From: an uncultured Lachnospiraceae bacterium
GTDB lineage: Bacteria > Bacillota > Clostridia > Lachnospirales > Lachnospiraceae
Length of the DNA: 23,176 bases
Reading direction: 5' to 3'
Assembly: GCA_910577645.1 (NCBI GenBank)
Contig: CAJTOL010000043.1
Location: forward strand, 1-23,176
In this document: positions 6,080-14,809 of the stretch, one piece after another
How the letters are laid out: each line of letters begins with the position of its first letter
Numbering within the stretch: the stretch's first letter is position 1
Made by a program: the position numbers and the translations under genes
The notes under the pieces: model-generated
Databases searched by the model: none
Told to the model about the DNA's origin: nothing
The model's input: the letters and a program-made list of their open reading frames with translations, nothing else

Positions 6080-6200
6080 GGGACTTTCTATTAGCAGATG
6101 TCCGCATCCCCGGCACATCTGTGCCGGATACGGCGGATGCAATCCGCCATAAACGTACAGGTGTTAGGGGAGTTGGCGGACAGCGCAAATAGAAGGTCCC
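6080..6200. repeat. Palindromic, cloverleaf-like extragenic repeat (long copy)
   Basis: The outer arms GGGACTTTCTATT (6080-6092) and AATAGAAGGTCCC (6188-6200) pair with one imperfect position. Next inward, GTCCGC (6100-6105) pairs with GCGGAC (6177-6182). Inside are two perfect hairpins: CCGGCACA-TC-TGTGCCGG at 6110-6127 and a GGCGGAT/ATCCGCC hairpin with a three-base loop just after it. The reverse complement of its right end closely matches the start of the palindrome at 22251-22299, so this is a member of a repeat family. A T-rich stretch (TGGTTTTATTTT) follows the right arm, so it may also act as a partial terminator or mRNA 3' stabiliser between the binding protein and the permeases. Confidence 0.7.
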
Positions 6201-6217
6201 TGGTTTTATTTTGCGGC

Positions 6218-6264
6218 ATCCCATGTTGTCAGGATATATGAATACCTGCTAAAAGGCATGGGAT
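6218..6264 (+). promoter_or_regulatory. Leader hairpin in front of the first permease gene
   Basis: ATCCCATG (6218-6225) and CATGGGAT (6257-6264) are perfect inverted arms, ending two bases before the AGGAAAGG ribosome site of the permease gene. No T tract follows, so it is more likely an mRNA-stability or translation element than a terminator. Confidence 0.45.
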
Positions 6265-6280
6265 TCAGGAAAGGATGTAT

Positions 6281-7189
6281 ATGACAAAGAAAAGCATAAA
6301 AAAGAATTTAGAAGCCTATTCTTTTTTAATCCCTAATTTGATTTTATTTGTTGGCTGCTCGCTGTATCCGGTTCTCTGGGCATTAAAATATGTATTTTAC
6401 CAGTATGGCGGCTACGGGACAGGAACCCCCAGATTTGTAGGGCTGGACAATCTGGCCAGGGTATTTAGAGACAAGGTATATTGGGAAAGCGTGGTTCACA
6501 CCTTTACCTATGGGTTTGGAAAAGTGCTGATTATTATCCCTCTTGCCTTTTTCCTTGCATTTTTATTAAACACCCATAAAAAAGGAAACGGAGTACTCCA
6601 AAGCATTATATTTCTTCCCACAATTATGAGTTCCGCGGTTATGGGACTTGTATTTTATCTGCTGTTTAATGCCTATAATGGAGAGATCAACAAGTACTTA
6701 ATGGAAGCCCATATTATCGGCCAGCCTGTTAACTGGCTGGGAAAAAAACATGCCATGGAGACGCTGATTCTAACGGCTGTATGGGGTGGCGTTGGCAACT
6801 ATATGGTGTATTTTATAGCGGGAATTCAGCAGGTATCAGAGGATGCCATAGAGAGCGCAAGAATAGACGGGGCCAATTGGTTCCAGACCATCTGGTATAT
6901 TATCATTCCAATGCTGGGCCCTATTTTAAAAATCATTCTTATGCTGGCTATTACTTCTGCATTCCATGATATTACCAATGTAATGGTATTGACAGAAGGA
7001 GGCCCTAATAATGCCACCATGGTAGCTTCTTTGTACAGCTATCGGTATTTCTTCCCGATTTCAGCCAATGAACAAGCGGTTCCCCAATATGGATACGGCG
7101 CTGCCTTAAGCGTGGTAACAGCCTGCATTGCAGGTATTGTAACCGTAATTTATCTTAAATTTGCAAAGAAGCTGGATGATATTTATTAA
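6281..7189 (+). CDS. Carbohydrate ABC transporter permease (MalF/UgpA-like)
   Basis: A 302-residue membrane protein with about six helices. The EAA-type coupling motif that docks to the ATPase is EDAIESARIDGANWFQTIWY, followed by IIPMLGP, near residues 185-215. The N-terminus begins MTKKSIKKNLEAYSFLIPNL, typical of the MalF-like subunit of CUT1 sugar importers. ATG 6281 is preferred over ATG 6275 because AGGAAAGG ends six bases upstream of it. It pairs with the next permease to form the channel. No transporter ATPase gene lies in the operon. Confidence 0.9.
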   Translation: MTKKSIKKNLEAYSFLIPNLILFVGCSLYPVLWALKYVFYQYGGYGTGTPRFVGLDNLARVFRDKVYWESVVHTFTYGFGKVLIIIPLAFFLAFLLNTHKKGNGVLQSIIFLPTIMSSAVMGLVFYLLFNAYNGEINKYLMEAHIIGQPVNWLGKKHAMETLILTAVWGGVGNYMVYFIAGIQQVSEDAIESARIDGANWFQTIWYIIIPMLGPILKIILMLAITSAFHDITNVMVLTEGGPNNATMVASLYSYRYFFPISANEQAVPQYGYGAALSVVTACIAGIVTVIYLKFAKKLDDIY

Positions 7190-7205
7190 GGAGGTGAAGT
7201 TAGAG

Positions 7206-8087
7206 GTGAAGGATACCAACATTCAAATAGAGAAAAAGGCCGGAACAGCTAAAATAAAGAGACTGGCAGGGGGAACAGTAAAATGGATCTTTTTGGGGAT
7301 TGCAGTGATTTTTACGATGTACCCCATTGTTTATACAATTCTGGGCTCCTTAAAGACCAATGCAGAGCTGACTCAGGGAGGAAGCTTTTTGCCTTCAGAA
7401 TGGCATTTTGAGAATTATTACAGGGCTTTTATGGAAGCAGATTTTCTGCGGTATACCGGAAACAGCGTATTTGTCAGCATGAGCGTTACCATACTGGCGG
7501 TGGTTACCTGCTCATTGGCAGGATTTATACTGGCAAGAAGGGAGTTTGCAGGAAAAAAGATTTTGCTTGCCCTTTATATGTCCATGATGTTTGTATCTCT
7601 GGGATCCATTACCCTGTATCCGATTTACGAAATAATGCGAGATTTAAACCTGCATAAAAGCCCCATTGCGCTCATAGTCGCTTTAACAGGAGGACAGGCT
7701 ACTAATGTCTTTTTGGTAATGGGATTTACAAAAGCAATTCCGAAAGAATTAGATGAGGCGGCAATTATTGACGGATGCTCCATTTATCAGGTTTATTATA
7801 AGGTGATCCTGCCCCTGACCAAACCGATTCTGGCAGTTGTGGCACTGTTTTCTTTTAGAAATGCATGGAATGATTACATTACAGGACTGGTTATGACCAT
7901 AACCACGCCTAAGCTGAAGACTTTGACAGTTGCTGTTGTACAATTAAAATATTCGGTTAATGCGGCGGCGGAGTGGCATATTATGCTGGCAGGAGCATCC
8001 ATTGCCATTATTCCGATTCTGATAGTATATATGTTTGCCAACAAGCAGTTTATTGCAGGACTGACAGCAGGGGCAGTTAAAGGATAA
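7206..8087 (+). CDS. Carbohydrate ABC transporter permease (MalG/UgpE-like)
   Basis: A 293-residue partner permease. The first helix (WIFLGIAVIFTMYPIVYTIL) begins near residue 25, and the EAA motif is KELDEAAIIDGCSIYQVYYK with VILPLTKP. The C-terminus ends FIAGLTAGAVKG, the usual MalG-type ending. The start is uncertain. GTG 7206 is preferred, with AAGGAGGTG immediately after the previous stop codon about 11 bases upstream; an ATG at 7161 would lie inside the previous gene with no ribosome site. The two permease genes are separated by 16 bases, so they are co-transcribed. Confidence 0.88.
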   Translation: MKDTNIQIEKKAGTAKIKRLAGGTVKWIFLGIAVIFTMYPIVYTILGSLKTNAELTQGGSFLPSEWHFENYYRAFMEADFLRYTGNSVFVSMSVTILAVVTCSLAGFILARREFAGKKILLALYMSMMFVSLGSITLYPIYEIMRDLNLHKSPIALIVALTGGQATNVFLVMGFTKAIPKELDEAAIIDGCSIYQVYYKVILPLTKPILAVVALFSFRNAWNDYITGLVMTITTPKLKTLTVAVVQLKYSVNAAAEWHIMLAGASIAIIPILIVYMFANKQFIAGLTAGAVKG

Positions 8088-8151
8088 ATGATGGAAAATG
8101 CATCTGTTTCGAGATATAATAAAAAAACAAAATAAAAGAGGAGCAGATGTT

Positions 8152-9912
8152 ATGAGATTTCATATCCGGAATTTCAAATTCAGATATCAAATTTGGACAT
8201 TGTTTCTGGTGATTTTTTTGATTTTAAGCTTTGGAAGCGGGGGGGCATTTTATACCCTTTCTGCAAAAAATGTTTCAGATAATTTTAAAAAGAGTGCGGA
8301 AGACAGCTTAAGCCAGATCAGCAACACGTTGGAGACACGTTTAAATATCATTGCCAACAGAGCCCGCTCTATGCTGATTAATAACAGTTTTGTCAGTGTA
8401 TTAGAACAATTTCTTATGGATCCATCGGCAAGGAATACAGTTGCGGCTCAGGGAATGGTCAGCGATTACTTAAAGGATTTTGAGAGAGGAGAACCACTGA
8501 TATCTTCTGCCTATCTGTATACGGAGAGAGGAGAATTTGACAGTTATATTCATTTCAGAAAAAAGAATTTCGATTTTTTAAAGTCACCTTTTTATACTAT
8601 CTATGAAGACGAGAGCATCCAACCGATTCAGTGGCTGCCCCCTATGGCAGATATCATATTTACGGGAAACAAGCAGGTTATTCCCAGATTACAGCGCTTT
8701 ACAGTTGGAAATTATAAAGAATGGCTGTATTTCATATATCAGATAGATGCAGAAAATCTGGAAAAACTGCTTATGGGAGATAAATCCTTCTTTGACGACA
8801 TTGTGATTATAGATTCCCAAAACCAGCAGATTTTAGGTACAATGGACGTAAAGGACTGCGAAAATTCCAGAGATTATCTGGTAGAAAGCAGCCAGGTGTT
8901 TGGCGGGTGTTATACAGTATATGGCATTAAGTCCAGAGGAGAGCTGTTAAACAGCTTAGAGCAGCTTCGCCTGGGGATTATGAGCGTGGCGGCGTTGCTG
9001 TTTCTGGCGAGCATTACCATTGTATTTTTTATATCAAAACATTTGACCGATGCATTAAGCCGGCTGGAACGGAGTATGCTCTGTGTACAGAATGGAGATT
9101 TGGATGTGCGTTTTTTCTATCCATATAAGGATGAAGTGGGAACATTAAGCAAAAGCTTTAACTATATGACGGATAAACTTCAAAAAATGATTGAAAAGCA
9201 GGAAAACATAATAGAAGAGCTGAGAAATGAAAAGGACAGGGTAGAAGAAGCTCAGAAACAAAAGCGCCGGGCTGAGCTGAAAGCGCTCCAGGCTCAGATC
9301 AATCCCCATTTTTTGTACAATACATTAAATACGATTACATGGCAGGCAGCAGATAAGGGGCTGGATGATATCTGCCTGATAGCCGGTTCTTTGGGGCGCT
9401 TTTTCCGGCTGAGTTTAAGTAAGGGAACAGAAATTATTTTTCTTGCAGACGAGACAGAGCATGTAAGATGTTATTTGAATATCCAGCAGATTCGGTATCA
9501 GGACAAGCTGAGATACAGTATTAAGGCGCCGGAATGGATGGGGAAATACAGGGTTTTGAAGCTGATTCTTCAGCCTTTGGTAGAAAATTCGATTTATCAC
9601 GGAATCAAAGAAAAAAAGCAGGGCGGAGAGATTCGGATAACCGTGGAAAAGGGGCAGAAGGGCCAAACGGAGGTTCTGTTTTTAAAAGTCTGGGATAATG
9701 GAGCGGGAATCTCCAAAGAACATTTGGAATACATGAATGAGAACCTTAAAAACTGCAGGCACAGCAGCAAAGACGGATATGGTATCTATAATGTAAACGA
9801 AAGAATTATGCTTTACTACGGAAAAGAGTTCGGACTTTCTTATGAGAGTGCAGAAGGACAATATACCTGCGCCACGTTGACAATTCCCGTGGAATACAGA
9901 GAGGTGGAATAA
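8152..9912 (+). CDS. Sensor histidine kinase (YesM/LytS type)
   Basis: A 586-residue membrane kinase; ATG 8152 has AGAGGAG eight bases upstream. It has TM helix 1 at about 14-36, an extracytoplasmic sensor region at about 37-270, TM helix 2 at about 273-295 and a HAMP linker at about 296-350. A coiled coil leads to the His_kinase domain with AQINPHFLYNTLNTI (phospho-accepting His386). The ATPase domain follows, with N box LQPLVENSIYHGI, G1 box WDNGAGIS and G2 box GYGIYNVNERI. This is the YesM-like class that normally controls polysaccharide uptake operons. It lies 64 bases after the permease gene and two bases before its response regulator, so it probably senses the transported sugar, directly or through the binding protein. 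Confidence 0.93.
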   Translation: MRFHIRNFKFRYQIWTLFLVIFLILSFGSGGAFYTLSAKNVSDNFKKSAEDSLSQISNTLETRLNIIANRARSMLINNSFVSVLEQFLMDPSARNTVAAQGMVSDYLKDFERGEPLISSAYLYTERGEFDSYIHFRKKNFDFLKSPFYTIYEDESIQPIQWLPPMADIIFTGNKQVIPRLQRFTVGNYKEWLYFIYQIDAENLEKLLMGDKSFFDDIVIIDSQNQQILGTMDVKDCENSRDYLVESSQVFGGCYTVYGIKSRGELLNSLEQLRLGIMSVAALLFLASITIVFFISKHLTDALSRLERSMLCVQNGDLDVRFFYPYKDEVGTLSKSFNYMTDKLQKMIEKQENIIEELRNEKDRVEEAQKQKRRAELKALQAQINPHFLYNTLNTITWQAADKGLDDICLIAGSLGRFFRLSLSKGTEIIFLADETEHVRCYLNIQQIRYQDKLRYSIKAPEWMGKYRVLKLILQPLVENSIYHGIKEKKQGGEIRITVEKGQKGQTEVLFLKVWDNGAGISKEHLEYMNENLKNCRHSSKDGYGIYNVNERIMLYYGKEFGLSYESAEGQYTCATLTIPVEYREVE

Positions 9913-9914
9913 AA

Positions 9915-11534
9915 ATGTATAAGGTACTGATAGCTGATGATGAGACCTTTGTAAGAAGCCTCCTGGAGAAAAATCTTCAGGCTTCAGACCTTCCAATACA
10001 AATTTGTGCTTCTGCGGAAGACGGGGAGGAGGCATTGCAGAAAGCTTTGGAAGTGTATCCTGATATTATTGTTACGGATATTTCCATGCCTTTTAAAAAT
10101 GGACTGGAGCTGATTCGGGAACTTCAGGAACAGGGAATCGTGACCAAAAATATCATTATCAGCGGATATGACGAGTTTGATTATGCTAAAACAGCAATTG
10201 CCCTGGGAGTGACGGATTATTTGTTAAAGCCGCTTATGCCCCGGGAACTTATCAGCGCCTTTGAAAAGATTATACGAGAGCTGGACGGACAGAAAGCTCT
10301 GAATCAAAACCTGCACACATTGATTGAACGGGCGGATAGAAATGCAGGCTTAAATCGCGAAAGAACTTTAAAAGCTATTTTGGAAGGACGGGAAATTTCT
10401 GCGGAAGATGCAGAGCTTTTAGGCTTTATCTATAAGGATGGCTCTGCCTGCTATTTAAGCAGCGTGCTGAGTTTAAAAGGCGTGCTGCAGGATTTAAGGC
10501 TTCCAGAAAGAGTGGAAGAATTTGTAAAACTGATCCAGTCCGGATATTTTTCAAAAGATTTTTCTATCAGGGCTGTAAGTCTGGAGCCTAATAAGCTGGC
10601 AGTATGCTTTTGTGCAGAAAACAGAAACGAGGCACACTTTATGGAGCAGTTGATAAATGGGCTGAAGCAATTTGCGAAAAGCATGGAACAATACTACGAT
10701 ATTGTGCCTTATGTGACTTTGGGAAGGGTTTATAAGACTCTTTCCGGGCTTAGAGATTCTTATCTGGATGCTCTGGAAACCTGGAAGGACGCTCTCAATC
10801 CGGAAAAGAAGATTCGGATTTACGGAGAAAAGAAGCAGGAGCAACCCCCGAAAGAAAAGGAAATCAGTTCCCGGATCAGAAACATGAAAAGCTGCATTCG
10901 CGGCGCGGTATGCAGTGGAAAAGAAGAGGAAGCCCTGGCACTTTTAAAACAGTTGATGGAGCTGTTTGCAGCTATTTCTAATAAGGGCGGGGACTATATC
11001 TTTATTTCGGCAGGGGAGCTGATCTTTGGGATAGCAGATGATATGGAAAAAAACGGATGCGGGCGGCCGGATAAGCAGGATATTCCCCAGTTAAAGAGTC
11101 ATATGACAGCGGGAAGCCTTCTGGAAATACATGAATTACTGGAATCGTACATTAAAAAATGTTGTGTGCAGGTAAAAGAAACATTATCCGCAAACCGTCA
11201 GGAAGTGGCAGTGCATTTGGTACAGGGTTATATAGAAGAGCATTTGAAAGACCGGAATCTTTCTGTTGAGAGCGCTGCGGAACTGGTTCACTTTAGCGTC
11301 AGCTATCTGCGTGAAATTTTTAAGGATGTGACAGGAGAAAGCTTTAACGAATATCTGATTCGTAAACGGATGGAAAAAGCAGGGGAATTGTTGAGAAAAA
11401 CATCTATGAAAATAGCGGATATTGCAGAACGCTGCGGGTATGACAATCAGCGGTATTTTTCCAGCAGCTTTAAAAAGTTCTACGGGTGTACGCCTACAGA
11501 GTTTAAAGAAACTTTGAAGCCGGACAGCGTTTAA
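9915..11534 (+). CDS. AraC-family response regulator (YesN type)
   Basis: A 539-residue regulator. The N-terminal receiver domain (1-120) has acidic Asp8/Asp9 in IADDE, phospho-acceptor Asp55 in IIVTDISMPFKNG and Lys105 in DYLLKPL. A poorly conserved linker of about 300 residues follows. The C-terminal AraC-type double helix-turn-helix begins about residue 435: VQGYIEEHLKDRNLSVESAA, YLREIFKDVTGESFNEYL and IADIAERCGYDNQRYFSSSF. Phosphorylated by the kinase just upstream, it would activate the transporter operon promoter at 4522 and perhaps the lyase gene. This is the standard partner of YesM-like kinases. There is no promoter in the two-base gap to the kinase. Confidence 0.94.
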   Translation: MYKVLIADDETFVRSLLEKNLQASDLPIQICASAEDGEEALQKALEVYPDIIVTDISMPFKNGLELIRELQEQGIVTKNIIISGYDEFDYAKTAIALGVTDYLLKPLMPRELISAFEKIIRELDGQKALNQNLHTLIERADRNAGLNRERTLKAILEGREISAEDAELLGFIYKDGSACYLSSVLSLKGVLQDLRLPERVEEFVKLIQSGYFSKDFSIRAVSLEPNKLAVCFCAENRNEAHFMEQLINGLKQFAKSMEQYYDIVPYVTLGRVYKTLSGLRDSYLDALETWKDALNPEKKIRIYGEKKQEQPPKEKEISSRIRNMKSCIRGAVCSGKEEEALALLKQLMELFAAISNKGGDYIFISAGELIFGIADDMEKNGCGRPDKQDIPQLKSHMTAGSLLEIHELLESYIKKCCVQVKETLSANRQEVAVHLVQGYIEEHLKDRNLSVESAAELVHFSVSYLREIFKDVTGESFNEYLIRKRMEKAGELLRKTSMKIADIAERCGYDNQRYFSSSFKKFYGCTPTEFKETLKPDSV

Positions 11535-11597
11535 AGGAAAGGGGCTCTTTGGCTGTATCAGAAACAGGAAAAATTGTGATAAAAGGGGAGAAGGAAA

Positions 11598-13616
11598 ATG
11601 ATTCAGTTTACGGATGAAGAGAGAAAACATCTGAGAGAGAGAAGCAGCCGTTATCCTGCCACAATTAAGCGGCTAAAAAAGGAAGTAGATGAGATCTTTA
11701 ATGGTGAGATAATGGTTCCCGAAAGGGGGATCGCCAACTGGACGCTTTATTACTATTGTCCGGACTGCTCGGTAAAGCTTGATTTTGACAGAAACAGTCC
11801 CCATAAACACAGATGCCCTTCCTGTAAAAAGGTATTTACAGGAGAACCCTATGACAGTGCCTGGTGGGGACTGATCAATGGGGGGAATTATGAAGGGGCA
11901 TTCTCTATGGCAGTGATTTGGCTGGCTACAGGAGAGCAGGCCTATGCGGACAAGGCCATTGAAATTTTAAAAGAATATGCGGTTCATTATCCGGATTATG
12001 AGATTCATGGAGATATTCCCTATAACGGGCCTGGCCGCGTCGGTGCACAGACCTTGGACGAAGCAAATTTTCAGAGAAGCCTGGCTATGGCATACGATAT
12101 TTTATCAGAATGTATGAGCGAAGAAGAAAAGAGCATGGTTCGTGACAGACTGTTTTTGCCAGGGGCAGAGTTTTTGTTGGAGCACCGGCACAGACAGCTT
12201 CATAACCACGAGGTAATCATAAATTCTGCCATTGCGGTGACAGGAATACTGTTTGATAAACCGGAGCTTGCCGATGCGGCAATGTATGAAGACTACGGCA
12301 TTTTATACCAGCTGGAGCATGGAATGTTGAAAAATAAGATGTGGTTTGAAGGCTCTTTTGGCTATCATTTTTATGCTTTGACCAGTTTCTTTGCATTTGA
12401 AAAATTTGCTCTTCACACAAAGTACAGCAATATCCGTCATCCAAATTACAGGAAGATGTTGGAAATAGTCTGCAGCTATCTGGAACCAAACTTTGACCTT
12501 CCTATGCTGAATGATACAAATTATGGCCATTTTGCATATATGAAAGAGCTGTATGAATTCCCTTATAGAGAATTGGGCGGAGAAAAGCTGGCATTGGTTT
12601 TACATACTTATTATAAAAACACAGACAGGGATAATCTGGAAGCGCTTTTATATGGAGCAGATAAAATTGAGCCGGCAGAGGCGGCGCTGAAAAATTATCA
12701 TACAGAGACCGGCACATATGGACATACAATCCTCAGGGGGCCGGAGAGCCGTTACCTGCTGTTAAAGCATGACAGCTACGGAGGAGAGCATGACCACTAT
12801 GATCGTCTGGGAATCAGCTATTTGGCTTATGGAGAGCCGGTTGCCAGGGATTTGGGAACAACCGGGTACGGAGCCCGTATGCACTATGATTATTATAAGA
12901 ATACGGCGTCTCATAATACCCTTGTGATTGGAGAAGAAAATCAGGCGCCTGTCAATGGTAAGCTGACGCGGTATGAAGAGCGGGACGGCGTAATTTATGT
13001 GGAAGCAGAGGCGGACTGGAGGGAACCCTATCAAATGCCCGACAGCTTTACCATTGTGCAGTGGTCAGAAGAAAATTACAGGACAGTCCGGATGTACAGG
13101 AAGATCATATGGGCAGGAGAATATTTTGTAGATATGTTCCTGGCGGACGGAATCCCTGAAGATAAGACCTCAGACTGGGTTTTCCATGTGGGCGGCGAGA
13201 AGATTGGAGAAGAAGTATCCGGTAATGAAGCCGAAAAAGAAACGCTTCCCCAGGGCTATTTTATAAAGAAGCCTCTGAACTATCTCCATGGCGCTGAGGC
13301 TCAGAAAATGGCATCAGAAAGTGTTTATAAAAAAATATACAAAAACGGAAACTGCTGTACTTCTGTTTACGGAATGGGCAACGGGCAGACGGTAATTACT
13401 GCAAAGGGGCCGGATAATCCATCTATGAAAGAGCTGGAGTATCTGATTGAGAGACGAACCGGTACTTCCATGGCAGCTGTCCATGTAATTGAGAGCTGGA
13501 AAGAGCAAGAGGTGATTCAACAGGTTCAATTTGAGCCGGAAGGGGAAAATCTGAAAATTCAGATTCAGGAAAAGAATGGAAAAATCAGTCGCTTTTCTAT
13601 AGAATTTATTTCCTGA
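11598..13616 (+). CDS. Heparinase II/III-family polysaccharide lyase with N-terminal cysteine cluster
   Basis: A 672-residue protein. After about 50 residues comes a zinc-ribbon-like cluster, CPDC (Cys54, Cys57) and CPSC (Cys73, Cys76). The alpha/alpha-toroid domain follows (about 90-350), with HNHEVIINSA (His202-Asn203-His204) resembling the catalytic Asn-His of this fold. The beta-sandwich has KHDSYGGEHDHYDRLGISY (His391, His398, His400) and Tyr/His-rich TGYGARMHYDYYKNTASHNT, which is the Heparinase II/III signature region. Such enzymes cut uronic-acid-containing polysaccharides by beta-elimination. There is no signal peptide, so it would act in the cytoplasm on imported oligosaccharides, fitting the transporter upstream. 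Substrate (glycosaminoglycan, alginate-like or other) cannot be told. A GGGGAGAAGG ribosome site precedes ATG 11598, 63 bases after the regulator gene. Confidence 0.85.
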   Translation: MIQFTDEERKHLRERSSRYPATIKRLKKEVDEIFNGEIMVPERGIANWTLYYYCPDCSVKLDFDRNSPHKHRCPSCKKVFTGEPYDSAWWGLINGGNYEGAFSMAVIWLATGEQAYADKAIEILKEYAVHYPDYEIHGDIPYNGPGRVGAQTLDEANFQRSLAMAYDILSECMSEEEKSMVRDRLFLPGAEFLLEHRHRQLHNHEVIINSAIAVTGILFDKPELADAAMYEDYGILYQLEHGMLKNKMWFEGSFGYHFYALTSFFAFEKFALHTKYSNIRHPNYRKMLEIVCSYLEPNFDLPMLNDTNYGHFAYMKELYEFPYRELGGEKLALVLHTYYKNTDRDNLEALLYGADKIEPAEAALKNYHTETGTYGHTILRGPESRYLLLKHDSYGGEHDHYDRLGISYLAYGEPVARDLGTTGYGARMHYDYYKNTASHNTLVIGEENQAPVNGKLTRYEERDGVIYVEAEADWREPYQMPDSFTIVQWSEENYRTVRMYRKIIWAGEYFVDMFLADGIPEDKTSDWVFHVGGEKIGEEVSGNEAEKETLPQGYFIKKPLNYLHGAEAQKMASESVYKKIYKNGNCCTSVYGMGNGQTVITAKGPDNPSMKELEYLIERRTGTSMAAVHVIESWKEQEVIQQVQFEPEGENLKIQIQEKNGKISRFSIEFIS

Positions 13617-13639
13617 TAAAACCAAATAGGAAAAAACAT

Positions 13640-13668
13640 TTGTAGACAGCTTTTCTTTGGGATATAAT
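13640..13668 (+). promoter_or_regulatory. Promoter of the LRR-VWA-MoxR module
   Basis: TTGTAG (13640-13645), a 17-base spacer and perfect TATAAT (13663-13668), 72 bases before the start of the first module gene. Confidence 0.6.
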
Positions 13669-13739
13669 GAGAAGGAAATCTTTAAGACTTATTTTATGAA
13701 GACATAGTTTAAAGATAAGATTTGGGAGAAGCTGGGAAT

Positions 13740-14786
13740 ATGAAGTTTTTATGGGAAAAATGCCGGCAAAAAGATGAGGAAGGCGTCCGGATCCTGCGGG
13801 TTCTGGGCGGGGACGGTCAGATAGAGCTGCCGGAGGGGGTTATAATAGACAGAGACGGCCTGGCCTGTGGTTTTGAAAGCCATCAGGAGGGAGCGGAAAT
13901 CCTTCCGGTGTTGGAGGTAGGAGAATATGCGTTTTCCGCCATGATCCGCAGAGAGCCGGAACGCAGCCAGGAATTGGCGGATATACCGGCAGTCTGCGGA
14001 GGCGAGGTAGAGTCAGTGGCATTGCCGGGCAGCCTGGTTCGCATTGGCCGGTACGGATTTTATAATTGCGAAAATTTGAAAAAACTTACATTTTTCTCTT
14101 CTATTGGCGACTTGGGGGCCGGACTTTTTACCGGGTGCCAGGGGATAGAAGAGTTAGATGTCAGGATAGTAGAAGGAGAAAAGTCCTGCCTGCCGGAAAT
14201 CCTTGCAGAGCTGAACCAGATGCTGCGGCTGACTCTCCGGGATGAAGAGGGGAATATTACCGCCAAATTGCTGCTCCCGGAATTCTTTGAGGAAGCCGTA
14301 GAAAATACCCCGGCCCGGATCCTGGTGCTGGAGACCCATGGCTGCGGCCACCGATACCGGTATTGTTTCCGGCAGACCCAATTTCAATTTCCGGAATATG
14401 ATTCCCTGTTCCCTTATGTATGTGTTCAGGAGCCTCCGGAAATTGTGGCGGAGCTGTCCTGGTATCGTCTGCAATACCCGGAGCAGCTGACGGATATGGC
14501 AAGGGAACAGTATGTAAATTATATCAAAGAACACCCGGCTGAGGCGATAAAGGCTTTTGTACGGGTGGGAGATATGGCTGTTCTTCACCAGGTGGCAGCG
14601 GATTCTCGAATTAATAAAGAAACGCTTTCCGATATGACAGAAGCAGCGGCAAAGACCGGTCAGACCGAAGCGGTTACAGTGCTGATGGATGCAGGCAGGA
14701 TGAAAGGCAGGGGATCTGCCGGAGCTCAGAGGGAAGAACAAGAAAAATCCCCCGCTCCTGCCAGAAAAAGAAGATTTCAACTGTGA
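13740..14786 (+). CDS. Leucine-rich-repeat (BspA-like) and helical-repeat protein
   Basis: A 348-residue cytoplasmic protein from ATG 13740 (GGGAG 11 bases upstream; TTG 13722 is a weaker option). The first half has BspA-type leucine-rich repeats: VESVALPGSLVRIGRYGFYN, CENLKKLTFFSSIGDLGAGL and FTGCQGIEELDV. The second half is helical, with paired-helix units such as EHPAEAIKAFVRVGDMAVLHQV and EAAAKTGQTEAVTVLMDAG that resemble ankyrin or HEAT-type repeats. The tail is basic and proline-rich (ARKRRFQL). No signal peptide or membrane segment. It lies 23 bases before the VWA gene, so it is probably a partner or client adaptor for the MoxR/VWA pair. No known function. Confidence 0.7.
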   Translation: MKFLWEKCRQKDEEGVRILRVLGGDGQIELPEGVIIDRDGLACGFESHQEGAEILPVLEVGEYAFSAMIRREPERSQELADIPAVCGGEVESVALPGSLVRIGRYGFYNCENLKKLTFFSSIGDLGAGLFTGCQGIEELDVRIVEGEKSCLPEILAELNQMLRLTLRDEEGNITAKLLLPEFFEEAVENTPARILVLETHGCGHRYRYCFRQTQFQFPEYDSLFPYVCVQEPPEIVAELSWYRLQYPEQLTDMAREQYVNYIKEHPAEAIKAFVRVGDMAVLHQVAADSRINKETLSDMTEAAAKTGQTEAVTVLMDAGRMKGRGSAGAQREEQEKSPAPARKRRFQL

Positions 14787-14809
14787 GGATAGGGAATGAG
14801 GGAGACGCC

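Noticed and set aside
6080..6200. Cloverleaf fold that could suggest a tRNA or riboswitch
   Set aside because: No tRNA signature loops, anticodon arm or CCA end. A second copy without the interior arms at 22251 shows it is a repeat family, and it follows a gene end and is not a gene leader.
7161..7205. ATG 7161 as the start of the second permease
   Set aside because: It lies within the first permease gene without a ribosome site; AAGGAGGTG right after the stop codon points to the GTG at 7206.
14154..14780. Long minus-strand open frame of about 200 codons
   Set aside because: It is antisense to the leucine-rich-repeat gene, has no ribosome site, and its composition is that of a mirrored GC-rich coding region.
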